From positions 51,157,847 through 51,221,846 of the forward strand of contig OY755044.1 in the NCBI GenBank assembly GCA_963576565.1: a DNA stretch of 64,000 nt. The letters are read 5' to 3'. The translations under genes were made by a program, and so were the position numbers. Below, in pieces: positions 10,480 to 22,639 of this stretch (positions are counted from its first letter, which is position 1; each line of letters opens with the position of its first letter). Under the pieces are notes generated by a model. It searched no databases, was not told the origin of the DNA, and worked only from the letters and a program-made list of their open reading frames with translations. This DNA is from Aspidapion aeneum (taxonomy: Eukaryota > Arthropoda > Insecta > Coleoptera > Brentidae).

Positions 10480-11699
10480 CAAACATAACCTCATTTACAA
10501 AAACGCAAATCTGACACTGTCAGGAGCGTAGCTTTTTTTATGATCAAAAAAATTAAATGGTTTACAAATGTTACGTAATGAACTGTCCGTCACACCCGGT
10601 ATATAAATTTGACTGTCCAAATAAACAAACCTGAAAAAACTGAGTTTTTTATGCTTTCAATATTTATTATGTGACACTGTAAATAGAACAATAACGCTGT
10701 GCCAATTTGTGACGTATAAAATTGCGACACTATAAAAGCACGTCGTAATCACTCTATTAATTACTGAATAATTAAACAAATATCTGGAAGCAGAACTGTA
10801 TTTTCCAGCTAGGTAAAACATTGATATGCCCGGTAACTTTTATTCAGTAGAGAAGGGGGAGTTCAGAAATAAGAAAATTTTAAGCGCGCCACAGTGTTTT
10901 AATATCAATGTTTTACAAAAAAGATCTTAATTAAGATACAGTTCAATTCAAACGTTGTAGTCAAACAATGAAACTCTACCTACTTCCGAGGCTTCTAGAG
11001 TATTTGTGTAATTAAGAAAACCATAAGAAATTGACTCATTGACAAAACTAAATTTTAAAAGATTCCCAAAGGAATTAAAATGACACAAATAGACTACTTT
11101 ATAGGTAGATAGACATCTTCAACAGGTCATATTGTACCTACATCTGAGTCAGTAGTGTGCGACTCAGTTATATAAATGATTGTTAAAAAAAACACTTTCA
11201 AAATCATTCCATCATAGGGGAGATCTGGACCAAATATCTGCTGTCATCATTCTACGTTGGGTAAAATGAGACAGACAGCAACCCAGTCCGAGATCCACCC
11301 CATGAGGTAAAACAATGTGAAGAAGACCGCTAAAAAAATATAACCTCATCTCTCTTTTGTCTCTGCAAAGTTGGTGCATTGGATTGTACAAATAACACAA
11401 AAATTTAGTTCATCTTATTTATTTTAAGTGTAAAACTGGAGAAAAATTCTGGAAACATGAAATATGTTAAAAAAAAAATGAAACAAGTTCGGGCCAAGAT
11501 AGCAAGGCACTTTAAATAGGGCCAAAATAGCAAGGCACTTCAAATTTCACAGGAGAAATTATCTTAAATAAATGAAATGAAGGAAAACAAGTCAATGTCA
11601 ACAAAAAAAAATATTATTTATAAAAAAAATTAAATCTAAAGCTTGCTCCTACCTTGGTCCTTGATTACTGTATGATTAAATAAGAGGGTGTTTTGTTTT
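10480..11699. other. No gene recognised
   Basis: Mostly A/T-rich unique-looking sequence. The few open frames lack codon structure or motifs. Confidence 0.4.
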
Positions 11700-12862
11700 A
11701 TGAACCTGGATGTGTTGTACCAGACATCTTCTGCTACTCCACCGGTCCCAGTTCTGCCGCGCCTCCCCTAGTGCTCGCTTAGCACATCATGCTGGGGCAA
11801 TACAGGGTCTTAGGTCTATTGCTGGATCCTTGCCCGAGCATAAAACCCTGTGGAAAATGAAATATTTCAATTTCCTGGAATTCGTCGGTTTTGCGCGAGG
11901 TTCCCCTACACCGAGTAACTTAAATCACGAACCCATGTTGACTCAATAAAAAATAAGCAGATTTCAACAGCTGAACTAAAATAACCCTAACATACCTTTC
12001 CCAGGGTTGTATCGGTGCTATTGCCGGAACCAGCACAATCGTCCAGTGGTGTATGGAATGGACAGCCGTGTAGCTAAAGGAGAAAAACCATAAATAGTTT
12101 TTATCCAAAATGTGGTTTAAAAAAAATATAAAAAAAACTCCAAAAATTCCCCACGTCTTTTGTCGAAAAATTACATTTCACACGAACACAGTTACAATTT
12201 GGAAGGCAAATATTATCTTGAAGAATTCCCAAAAATAAAAAAAAATCGAACTTCTTTCTGTAGGAATGGCGCAGGTCGCCTTGAATCCCTCACTCAGAGG
12301 ATGTGAGCCGTCACTTAGATTACGCCTAACACGACGGAGTCACTCTTCACAGTCTCTGGGACAGAACCTGCAACCACTGCAGTGCCAGTAACCAAAAAAA
12401 CATTGGCGATCCCAGAGACTTGTTGTCGACCCAGCCAGTTCTTCAGAAAAGAGAAATGACACTTTGTCAAGAACACAAAAAAAAGTGAAGATGCCGGAAA
12501 TCGTTCCTTAATTTGGTGGGGCACCGTACCAACCAAATTTTCCCGGTTAAATTCAAATATGAATGCAAACGCATTTACAAAAAACTCGCAAACCAAAAAT
12601 CCTAAAGAATTTAAGTTTGTCAGCCTGACAAAACTTTCGCGGTTTTCGAACCAACCAATGACGAAATACACTAGCACTTCGGTACCGGTCTATAGGGGGC
12701 AGCATCAAGCAAGGGAATATTGAAAATGCTTCCTCTACGCGTTGAGGTGTTGTCAGATCTATTTATACGGATGGTCATTTCTATAAACAAGGATTTTCGA
12801 GATGCACATACACAGACCAAAACATTTGTCAACCGGACCCCTGCCAACATAGCAAGTAACGA
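11700..12862 (-). repeat. Repeat X (Gypsy-LTR-carried sequence), minus-strand copy
   Basis: It aligns end to end with 40255-41418 and partly with 47432-47793, both inside LTRs of the Ty3/Gypsy element at 39-47 kb. On the minus strand it has a clear TATA box (TATAAATAGATC, 12767-12756), and exon-like segments with a conserved splice donor after gggaaag (near 12000) and a conserved acceptor before ggttttatg. Compared with the 40-kb copy, the exon-like segments differ by indels of three or multiples of three. The first donor is deleted in this copy. A solo fragment of a long LTR, or a captured spliced gene, would both fit. Confidence 0.65.
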
Positions 12863-13119
12863 ATCGCAAACGTATCCGAACCGGTCCAGATACCCCCTGA
12901 TGTGCTCAATTTCATTTTCAACCTTCCAAAATAAAGACCGGAAAGCTAATTTAGAATCATTTTTCGAAAATAGGTTTCGGTTGGTTCGGTTTGGTTTCAC
13001 ACCCTCTAAGATCCCGGAAAAGAAGTCAGGGAAGTTTTTGTTTCCAAAAATTTTTAGAAAAAGACCCCATTAGTCGAACTATATGAGTTGTGTTAAGTTT
13101 GGCAAGCCAGGTCTAAAAA

Positions 13120-13395
13120 TTTTTTTTCGAAAAATTTGTTTTCAAAAAAATGTTTTTGAACAAATTTTCATTTAAAAACAATATTTTCGAACAAATTTCC
13201 GTTCAAAGAAAATGTTTTCGAATAAATTTCCGTTCGAAGAAAATGATTTCGAAAAATTTCTGTTTGAAGAAAACCTTTTCGAACAATTTTCCTTTCTTTC
13301 TTTCCAATCTTTTGTTCGAAGAAAATGTTTTCGTACAATTTTCGGTTTGAAGAAAATGATTTTCGAAGTTTATGCTTTCGAACAATAATATTAAG
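13120..13395. repeat. Degenerate minisatellite, unit about 36 bp
   Basis: Roughly seven imperfect units built on gaacaaatttccgttcgaag followed by aaaatgttttc. Short open frames on both strands here are products of the repeat, not genes. Confidence 0.85.
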
Positions 13396-13925
13396 TTATT
13401 TATATGAAATGAACTATAAAATTATAAGTAATTAAAGCCGAATCTTACTAAAACTGTTTTTGGGCTTTTTTTGTCTTTTGATAAAATGTAAAAATCGGGA
13501 TAAAAAGTGACTAAAACAGAACCACAAAACCTAAAAACACCGAAAAAATTGAAAAATAAACTAAACAGTGCCAAAAATAGCGTATAAACTTTGTGATTAA
13601 AGTTTCATTTTGTCCCTTGATATATTATATAGTATTAATAAACATTTAACATACAAATGTATTTCTGTCCTGTTTGTTTATTTTTTACGTATTATTTTTA
13701 TACAAAAAACACAAATAATATTTAAAAGAAAATGATTTTTAACAATAAATATACCTACAATAAATATTCATAACCCAAAAACTCAAGGAACATATTTTTT
13801 ATTTCTTAAGCTGTATAAAAACGAGTTCTTTTTAAGTTTTATTAAAACATTTTTTTTCTCAGACTGTATAAAATTGAGTATTTTTCACGAACGTCTATGG
13901 AATTTTGAGTACGGTTTTGACACTC
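13396..13925. other. No gene recognised
   Basis: AT-rich. No feature was found. Confidence 0.4.
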
Positions 13926-13973
13926 GTGTCGCTACCCCTGGGAGACGCCAGGCTTCCAGGATGCAGTGACCCT
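13926..13973. repeat. 48-bp inverted repeat, right copy
   Basis: Reverse complement of 10433-10479; it begins gtgtcgctacccctgggaga. The pair could be the ends of an element or remnants of two insertions in opposite directions. Confidence 0.8.
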
Positions 13974-14539
13974 AGCAGGTATTGGTAATAGATCTGAAAA
14001 TTTAAAATCAAAATGATAATTTATTTTGACAGACTATAAACAAACTTGTCAAAAATGTGTCTTATTTTAATGTGTTATAGGCTGTACTTGTTTCGCAGAC
14101 ACCAAGAATCAGATTGCCAGTATGACAAACCGTTTTCAAGTGCAAACATTTTTAATATTTGGAAAGTACTTTTTTCTGAAATGTTGTACCGTAAAAAACA
14201 CACACATTATAACTTACCGGTAATATGCGGGTGATGGAAGTTCAAACTTCCCTTCTGACACGTATAAACAAATAAACTAAACGATTAACAATCGTTTATT
14301 TCTTTTTATGTTGTGATTGATGTTCCAGTGGACCCTCCTTGTTCTTACCTTTTACTTTTTTAAATACGCATATTTATGAGACGGTCCTAGTTTTTAGCCA
14401 CCAGTGTACTGTAAATGGTAGATATGCATTATACCTTTTAGATGGCGTTATTATTTCCATTTCTTAAAAATTGTGACATTCCCTGTTTTTTCCCTTCACC
14501 GTTTATGTGCCCTTGACTTTTAATTTTGTAATTGCCTTG
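13974..14539. other. No gene recognised
   Basis: AT-rich, with a short open frame at 14046-14234 that lacks any recognisable domain. Not called as a gene. Confidence 0.4.
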
Positions 14540-14770
14540 AAGTGTTGTCAGGTGATAATATGGGCTCAAGCCATTCATTCTCGAGGTCAATAATACGTTT
14601 GCACCTGCATACAAAGCATAATGAATTAACACCTGGTTTAATTAGTACCAAGAGAATGCAATCTTTACTTAAACTTGTCTTGACTTGTTTGGTAATAAAT
14701 TTGGACTCAAGGGTTGGTTTTATCAACTTAGACACATTCCAAAATAACTTAGTTGGTTTCTGTAAAAATG
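14540..14770. repeat. Dispersed repeat R1, best uninterrupted copy
   Basis: It contains gggctcaagccattcattct, then a cgaggtcaataata segment and ttaattagtaccaagagaat. This copy shows what the site at 16906/30986 looked like before the family-B element inserted. Confidence 0.7.
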
Positions 14771-15060
14771 CAAAAAGGTTGATTCTGTTTAAAGATGCAA
14801 TGACATTATTGTTGCAGTATTTTGACAGATTTACATTGCAGGTTGACAGTTGTTATTTCAAAATTGATATATCAAAGTCGAATTTAAAACCAAGGCGTTT
14901 ATTTATCTATAATTAAAGTCGACAGTATTTATTTCGGTTCGTATAGTAAACCAAATCCTCATGTTGAAAGATTAGCTCTCATATTCCAATGCAAAACTAC
15001 CAAAATACGGCCGGACACTATTATTGCATGACTTTATGCCAATAGAATGCACTGTGATAT
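14771..15060. repeat. MITE-family copy related to 34216-34494
   Basis: It shares gttgacagtt...tttcaaaattga, the central cgaatttaaaac segment and the terminal ggacactattattgcatgac block with the complete element at 34 kb. The outer ends are degraded. Confidence 0.6.
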
Positions 15061-15329
15061 TTTGAGTGTATATATTTTTAAGTAGATCTTTAAATTATTG
15101 TTATTTTTCAAAATATTCTAGTTGACTTATATATATGTACATATGATCAACTATTAATTATCTCAGTTTAATCTATTTAATAGGCACTAAAAATTGCTTC
15201 GGATGTAGTTACACTTCTTTGTTTACCTTGTTTTAGATGATGATGGGTCTCTTTAGACTCAAAAAATGTCCTAAATAAAACCCGAAACAATAAAGACTTT
15301 AGTGGAGAAGACATTCAGTTTTTCTTTGT
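15061..15329. other. No feature recognised (possible decayed Polinton sequence)
   Basis: AT-rich sequence before the integrase remnant. It may be the decayed integrase N-terminal part, but I cannot read it in frame. Confidence 0.35.
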
Positions 15330-16055
15330 GAAATATAATCTTGGATATAGATACGTTTTAGTATGTATAAATTGATTTTCAATATTTGTCTGGGCTAGAC
15401 CAATAGAAAATAAAACTGGACTTGAAATATGTGTTGCATTGATGGAGGTTTTTAAACAAGCCGATTATTATCCCCACAACATACAATCTGATCAAGGAAC
15501 ATAATTTTTTAATAAACATTTCCAAGCACTTATGAAAAGGAACTCAATCAACCACTACCATACTTACAGTGTCAATAAGGCTGCTATTATGGAAAGGGTA
15601 ATCAAAACTTTAAAAACAAATCTTTATAAAGAGTTATCTGCTATAGGGAGCTAAAACTGGGTTCATATTTTGTAAGATGTTGTTAAAAAATACAACAACA
15701 CATTTCACAGAACTATTAGGATGAGACCTATTGACGTTAAGCCACGTACTCCATCTACAGAATATGCAAATATTTAAATAGCACCTAAAGTTTAAATTGG
15801 GCGATATTATAAGAATTAGTAAATACAAGTCACTATTTAAAAAAGGCTATACACCATCTTGGTCAACAATTTAATATTATTAAAAAGAATGTGACAAATC
15901 CACCAACCTACCAGTTGGAAAGTATTGATGGTGAGCCCAGCCCAGCTTTTTATGAATGGGAACTTCAAAAAACTAATACACCTGGAATTTATTTGGGAGA
16001 AAAAATATTGAAGAAGAAAATAAATAATAACAAAGAGCAATATTTTGATAAATGA
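15330..16055 (+). pseudogene. Polinton/Maverick-type integrase remnant with C-terminal chromodomain-like tail
   Basis: Across several frames the sequence reads as a retroviral-type integrase core followed by the tail typical of Polinton integrases. Signals are a YRYVLVCIN..FSIFVWARP segment in which the first catalytic Asp has become Asn; QSDQGT with the second Asp near 15488; a HTYSVNKAAIMERV segment with the Glu near 15590; KYNNTFHRTIRMRPIDV; then GDIIRISKYKSLF, KGYTPSWST and NPPTYQLESIDGEPSP, ending at TGA 16053-16055. There are several stops and frame changes. Family resemblance is strong from the ordered motifs, and the gene is clearly dead. No other Polinton gene was recognised nearby. 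Confidence 0.82.
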
Positions 16056-16368
16056 TAAATTTAATTCTTGGATAGCCAAGTCTGATGTTGTATGAATGTA
16101 TTTTTATTTATTGTAATTTAGTATTATAGTTAATCAAACTACTATAATTTATAATGCGTTTTTCACCTAAGTTAAATAAAAGAAAATTGTTTGCAAAAAA
16201 TGTGTGTTTATTATTTATATTATATACTATCTGTGCGTGCAAGTACTGGAAAATACGTAAATACTCTTCGATAGCTAGCTTTGCTCACACATTTAAAAAA
16301 TTTGTCGAAATTGACGTTAAGAAACACTAGGAAAAACGATGCATATGCATTCTATAAATGGCACTCAC
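16056..16368. other. No gene recognised
   Basis: AT-rich sequence downstream of the integrase remnant. No Polinton terminal repeat is visible. Confidence 0.35.
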
Positions 16369-16555
16369 CTGGACTCTCCTGGGGCTCCTCTTTTGACGTT
16401 CGAACGCCGCGATATCACCACAATTTTTCTCACTTTTGTAACCTTTTTCGGCGACGTGTTGTTTCGAGGTGTCTTTTTCTGCCGGTGGTTTTCAGCGCAC
16501 ACTGTCAGCGCTGGTTGTCCCCCCACGTGTCCAGTGCCGGCAAAATCATATGCAT
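16369..16555 (-). other. Candidate exon with strong splice donor
   Basis: Reading leftwards, about 60 codons stay open in a locally GC-richer, Lys/Arg-rich frame and end precisely at a consensus donor (AG then GTGAGT, 16368-16363). No in-frame ATG or convincing acceptor is visible, so it could be a 5' exon, part of a repeat, or chance. I do not recognise the product. Confidence 0.28.
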
Positions 16556-16719
16556 TTTAGAAATTTAAATTAATTCTTCGCACAGAAAGAAGAAAAAATA
16601 AAGAAATAGGTAATTTACTGCTTGCACCAACACTATTAATTCTACAACATTGTTTATTATTATTTACATTCAACGATAAAAAATGCTATCTTTCTAAATC
16701 ATCTTCCATCTAATAAAAG

Positions 16720-16906
16720 TTCTTTGATGTAAATTTTAATAATATAATTGTTGTGTTGCTGGGATCAGTCTTTAAAGATAGCTGGCTTAACCCCACACCC
16801 TTTCACTATATATGCAACCTTGACTCATAAATCTGTAATGAATGGTCGGCCATGAAGTATTGATTTGGGCTCAAGACACTCATTCTCGAGGACAATAAAA
16901 TCAGTC
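16720..16906. repeat. Repeat R1, left half of the copy split by family-B BEL/Pao
   Basis: It ends gggctcaagacactcattct plus cgaggacaataaaatcagtc. The other half resumes at 30986 with the duplicated cagtc followed by aaactatttgcatctgcat; the two halves together match 14560-14660. Confidence 0.75.
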
Positions 16907-16908
16907 GG

Positions 16909-17730
16909 TTAAGGGCTGGTTGCGCCACGGGGTAACACCCTCAGGCATCCAGAAAACCTCACATAAATAGGAGAAGCTAATCCGGTCACGAACGAACAGG
17001 TTTCCGCGATGGATAGTGGAAGGAGATGTAAAACACCCTTTTAATGTATTGCGTAAAAGTAGTAAAGTAAATAGTTACGTAACCGGTGTTACGTAATGCG
17101 TAATGTAAGTAATAAAAGTATGGCTCAACTTACATCAGTAATTAACCGGACGTGGAGAAAGGGAAATCCAGTAGATAGCGTCCTGCATCCAAAAACAGTC
17201 CATTGATGGTTAATTTTATGGGTTTGCGCGGCCGCTTGTAATTATTTAGTAAAGTACTGATTTTTTCATCACTAATTCGCAGAACAGATAAGCAAATTCG
17301 CACTGCTGTGGGAGCCAGACGAGCGCACATACGTAGCGAAGCGCTTCCGGGTCTAGACTGTCTGTATTGTTTCTCCAAAAATTCCCTCTTTGCCCCTAGC
17401 GGGGAGTAGCGTGGTATCCGCAAGGTATGTAGGTGAGATTTTGGAGAGCCTTTTGGAAAAGGACAATAGGATATATAGTGTAAGAAAGAAAGTAAGGCAA
17501 AATATAAACAAGTCGAGCCTTTCAAAAAGCAGATTAGTATTAGTAAAAATGAATATAGATTTAAATTTGAATTTTTTTTGCGGCCTTCTATAGGCAAAGT
17601 ACATGTACATTTTAGACATATATAGAGATAAGGACAATTTTTCCCAAATTGCCAAAAAATATAAAACTTTAAAAAAGTAAAATTTTTCAAAAATAAAATA
17701 AAAATAAGAAGGGAACGTGGAGACCGAACA
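16909..17730 (-). repeat. 3' LTR, family B (about 820 bp)
   Basis: It matches 30169-30985 over its full length with scattered substitutions and small indels. It starts, on the minus strand, TGTTCGGTCTCCACG and ends near ccagcccttaa. Confidence 0.92.
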
Positions 17731-17763
17731 TTCTCCCCGACCCTGAAAATACCAAGAGGTATT

Positions 17764-20436
17764 TTAAGTGGAAACGGGTAAAGGGCAAAGCTTAACAAGT
17801 GGCCTTTTAAGGACATCAGTAGCAGTTTCCACGTTTGCAACTCTAGGAACAGAGTCCTTGCCAGGAAATACTTCAATGATACGCCCTCGCAACCAATCAA
17901 ACTATTATTGTATTAAAACAAGTGTACTGATTTCGATTGGCCTGGTCATAGAGTCGGTCCATTTGGACCTTTGTTGCAGTGTATGCAAGTATTCACTTGA
18001 GCACCTTCTCCAAAAATGGTTGTGCATTTGTAACAATAAACTCCATCGAGTCAACCTATTAACCGGTACATCAGCATAGTCCGGGTCCGGCAAACACGAT
18101 TGGGGTTTTAAATTTAAAAAATGTCCGGGTGTCAAAACATTAAGATCTGTAGGATCTGTTGTAACCGGACACAGTGGGCGCGAAATTAATACGCTTTCTA
18201 CTTGGATAATAAACGTATTAAATTCGTCGTATGTAAGAATTTGGTTTCCTACAACGCGCTTTAAGTGAGTTTTTGTAGATTTTATGTTTGCTTCGTATAT
18301 ACCGCCAAAATGAGGGCTAGCGCTAGGCATAAAATGCCATTTATTGCCTTCTGATTTTGCGCAATCCGCAAAAATCTGATCTAAATAGGCCGAACCCCCT
18401 GCAAAATTTTTTCCATTATCAGAAATTATGTCAGTAATTTGTCCCCTTCTGGCAATTAATCGGCGCAGCGCCGCTAAAAACGCATCAGTCGTAAGTTCCG
18501 AACAGAGTTCTAGGTGTACCGCACTTATAGAAACATCGATCGCTAGCATAATGTAGGATTTAAATTGTTTTTGAGTTCTCAATTTTCTCATTTTAATGAA
18601 AAACGGGCCACAGAAATCGATACCAATTAAAAAAAAAACTTAAGTTCGACAGACTCTGTATGAGGGTAAATCCGCCATTGGGGGTTGATAAGCACGGGAG
18701 ACATTTAGCAAGTAAGTTTCAAATTATTTTACGTACCGATAAAACCCAAAAATTTTGTACAGGTAAACAGTGGGTGGTATGTATACTACAATGTAGATTA
18801 GTAGTATGTATATGCATGATAAGTAATTCAGTAAAACGCGATTTATTTGGTAAAAGTAAAGGAAAGAAAACCCTGTGGGTCTATAAAGGGCTTCAGTTTT
18901 TTAAGGTATTTGGGTAAAACTTCTTTATTTTGTATTTTTAAAATTTCAACTTTAAAATAAACCGATTGCACGTATTTAACAATGTAAAGTAAATAATTTC
19001 GATATTCTTGCAAAGTTGTATGTATCTAATTTCTGAGATTTCCAATCGCAAAATTTTATTTTTAACTCGTAATATGTAAGCGACTATGCGCTGTATTTTT
19101 GTATATTTTTTTTTGAATTTCCATATTTTTTCAAGCAATGAACTACTTTTTTCAACTGTAAAAAATTTCTGTTTTCTAGTTTCTAAGTCAACTAGATTCG
19201 ACTCTGGCAAAGGCAATTTTAGTAGAAAATCCCACTCTTCCTGAGGTAAGTATAAAAAATCTGGCCCTTTCCACCATAAATTGCAGTTTAAAAGTTCTGA
19301 AGGAAACATTCCCCGTGTTCCGCAGTCAGCGGGGTTATTTGTACCCCTGATGTGATACCAATTTTCTGGTGAAACCCTATCTTGTATATAGGATACGCGG
19401 TTTTCCACATAACTTTTTAAAGAGTGGGGAGACTTTCGAACTTAGTGAAGAGCTACCGTACTATCAGAAAAGCAAAAAATTTCTTTAAATTGGAATTTTC
19501 GAGATAAATTTGTGATAGTAAAATGTATTAATTTTGCCAAAAGAACCATCGAGCAAAGTTCTAGTCGTGGAATGCTATTGGTGCGTAACGGCGCGACTTT
19601 ACTTTTGCTGCAAAGTAGGTAATTTTTTATCGCATTAGTTTTGTAAACAACTCGCAGTCTAAAATGGCACAGTAAACTTTTTCTGAACTATCGCAAAAAC
19701 CTTTTAATTGAATAGATTGTGATTCACGTAGGTCAATATAACGTAAGATTTTTAAATCGCAAAGTAATTTTAATTCAGATTGAAACTTGCTGCATTTTTC
19801 AGCAATATCTTGGGGAACATTTTCGTCCCAGGAAAGTTTAATTTGCCACAAGTCTTGTATTAATATTTTTGCAAAAATAGTAAAAGGAGTTAAATACCCT
19901 ACAGGGTCAAAACAACGGGCTAAAATTGAAAGCATGATTCTTTTAGTACAATTTTGAATTGATGAGTAGTCAAATTGGTAGAAAAATGTGTCAGACACAG
20001 GGCTTCATCTTAAGCCGAGAACTTTAAGGGTAGTTTCATGATCCTCTTCAAAAGATAGTGATCCTGTTTGTATATGGGACTCCGGTAGCCCTGACAGTAT
20101 ATCAGGGTGGTTACTCGCCCATTTTCGTACCTCGAAACCACCCCTTGCTAGCAGGGTGATTATTTGATTTTTCATAGAAATGATAGTATCTAAGCAGTAA
20201 TGGCTTCCCAGGACATCATCGATATATGATGATTGCATAATTAATTCGGATGCCAAGGGGAGATCTGTATGATATGTAGCCAGTTGTTGCATAGTACGTA
20301 ATGCGAGAAACGGAGAACACGTCACTCCAAAAACGACCACGTTAATTTCAAAGTCCGTAATGGGATCCGACGGTGAAAAGCTCCACAGGATTCGTTGGTA
20401 TTTGCGATCCTGCGGGCGATCTTCGATCATCCGGTA
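17764..20436 (-). pseudogene. pol: BEL/Pao pol C-terminal two-thirds (RT palm to integrase), family B
   Basis: The RT fragment 20005-20436 begins MYRMIEDRPQDRKYQ and contains SSYIDDVLG (YxDD). RNase H/connection follows (19627-19998, with GFCDSSEKVYCA), then 18938-19408, a damaged zinc-binding region (18592-18937), and the integrase core and tail: the GIDFCGPF first Asp just above 18592, ISDNGKNF second Asp, GGIYEANIKS Glu, LTPGHFL, and a DUF5641-like end at the TAA near 17764. Several stops, frameshifts and a small internal deletion in the zinc region make it inactive. The N-terminal part of the same RT lies beyond the nested insertions at 27235. Confidence 0.9.
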
Positions 20437-22301
20437 CACAGCACGTATACTACTACTATGTCGGTTTAGAACGTTTTTCTACGTTGTCCGACGCCTATTC
20501 TCCACCTCCTTCAATCCTGACAGTCATCTTCCCTCAGGTTTTTTTGACTCATTTATATTTGGATTGACTATTGCCATTCCAGTTTAAGACGACCTCTTTT
20601 TCTGCGCCCTATTGGTTGCCATTCTAGGACCTGCTTTGTTAATCTTTCGTCGCTCATCCGTTGTACATGGCCGTACCATATCAGTTGCCTTTTAGTGATG
20701 TCATCCGTTATGCTTCCCTCGATTCCCATTCTTTCTTTTATGATCTCATTTCTTATATGATCTGTTCTAGATATTCTCATTGATCTTCTTATTGCATCCA
20801 TTTCGACACTTTCCATTTTTGCATTGTATTTTTCTGTTACGCGACAAGTCTCCATTCCATACAACAGCGTGCTTTTCACCATTGTTTCATTAATGTTAAA
20901 TTTTACATTCTTTTTTATCTCTCTGCTCCATAAAATACTGTTAAAACAACCAATAACCTTTTTTGCTTTTACTATTCTTTTTTCCAGTTCTTTACAGTCT
21001 GTTCCCGTCTTATCAAATATGACACCCAAGTATACATACTCATTACATGGAGATATTGTTTGTCCATTTTCTAGTTCTAATTCACTTGATTCGTTTCCAA
21101 TACATAAGTACTGTGTCTTGTCCACGTTCACTGTTAACCCCCACTTTTGTTATTCTTCCGTTAACTTTCTCATAATATACTCCATGTCTTCTTTATCATT
21201 AGCTACAATTACTTGGTCGTCAGCAAACTGTAGTGTGTATATGGTAAATCGGTCGTTAAGTTGTATTCCCATGCCGTCTACTTTGCGTTTCCAGTTTTTT
21301 AGAGCTACTGCGATATATATTTTAAAAAGATTTGGAGAGACACAACATCCCTGTCTTAAGCCTTTGTATAGTTCTTTTATCGCTTTTATGTATGTATGAT
21401 TGATATTAGTCTGCTCTGAAACTGTCCATAATTTTTCTACTGGAACGGTATCATAATATTTCTGGCGCTCCTTTTCTCAATTACTTGTTTAAGACAAAAA
21501 ACATTATCACTACAAGATCTGCCTGCACGAAACTTACTTTGCTCTTCTTCTTCTTGTTCATGAAAATCATTCTCTATTAGATCTCTAAGAATCCTACCGT
21601 ACAATCTACTTAGATTACTGGTTACTGAAATTCCCCTGTAATTGTTGCAATCCAGCTTGTTTCCTTTTTAAAGTATTGAGGATATGAATGCAATTTTCCA
21701 ATCATTAGGTACTGGATGTCCGTTTATGCATTGATTAATAATATATGTAAGATTTTCGAGTAGTTTCTCTGATCCATATTTGAGCATTTCAGCATATATT
21801 CCCCCAGGTCCGCTAGCTTTTCCGGATTTAAGCTTTTTAATACTATTCCTTATCATTTCTTTTTCGATGATAACTTCCTCTCCATTTACTTCTATGTCTC
21901 TCGTCGGAGAGGCTGCCAGATATTCGGGTCTTCTCTCCTGTAGCAGTCTCTTATAGTGTTCTGTCCATTATTCTGGTTTGATGATCTGGATGTTTACTTT
22001 TTCTTTTGATGGGTTTTTTACTGTAGAAATGAATTTCCATACTTCAGAACTCTGCCTACCTCCTACGTGTGTATTTATATCGTGGCATTTGCGCTCGAAC
22101 ATTTCATTCTTTTCTGTGCGTATCAAATTTCTTAGCTGTCTTCTGGTATGCCTGTAGATTTCTAGGTCTCTTTGCTCTTTAGTACTGAGCCATTTCAAGT
22201 ATGTGCGTTTTTTCTCCTTGACCGTTTCCTGTATTTCTTCCGTCCACCACATCTTATTGTTATTTCTATTATCTTGGTATTCAACAGCTTCATAGCACGT
22301 A
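20437..22301 (-). mobile_element. 5'-truncated LINE (RTE-like) inserted in family-B RT
   Basis: LINE body 20448-22290, flanked by an 11-bp imperfect target duplication, cacagcacgta (20437-20447) and catagcacgta (22291-22301). Read on the minus strand it carries the connector (22290-21968, WWTEEIQETVKEKKRTYLKW), RT N-terminus (SGKASGPGGIYAEMLKYG, near 21800), the catalytic FADD (21227-21216), and a C-terminal region ending WYGHVQRMSDERLTKQVLEW and RKRGRLKLEW (20568-21131). The 3' tail carries a short tagtagtag run, as RTE-type elements often do. The endonuclease half is missing and frames are broken. Clade assignment is moderate; LINE identity is firm. Confidence 0.88.
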
Positions 22302-22339
22302 CATCGCACATAAGGACAAATGGCTACGGAATGGGACAA

Positions 22340-22441
22340 CTGGGCGCCGCCAACTGGGCGCCGCCAACTGGGCGCCGGGCCAACTGGGCGCCGGGCCAAC
22401 TCGGCGCCGCCAACTGGGCGCCGGCCAACTCGGCGCCGGAC
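22340..22441. repeat. GGCGCC minisatellite, left foldback arm
   Basis: Seven units of 14-16 bp of the form caactgggcgccgc, with caactcggcgccg variants. Very GC-rich in an AT-rich region. Confidence 0.93.
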
Positions 22442-22639
22442 TAAAAAATTTTTTTTTTGATAAAATGTGTAGATGAAAAATAAAATATATTATTTATATA
22501 AAAACATCTTTAAAAAATTCTTTACGCAATTTTTTACAAGCTTTTTTTAGCTTCAGATGTTCTGTCTAACTAACTAACTATATAACTATAACTAAATTTG
22601 GTACACACGTAGTGGTCCCATGACAATACAACATTAAGA

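Noticed and set aside
14542..14916. 124-codon open frame
   Set aside because: It spans the junction of repeats R1 and the MITE family, with no domain; the copies elsewhere do not keep the frame.
17142..17900. 252-codon open frame on the minus strand
   Set aside because: It runs from the end of pol in the wrong frame across the LTR; the real frame ends near 17764 with the usual DUF5641-like tail.
18660..18917. 85-codon plus-strand frame
   Set aside because: Antisense to the damaged integrase zinc region of the family-B element.
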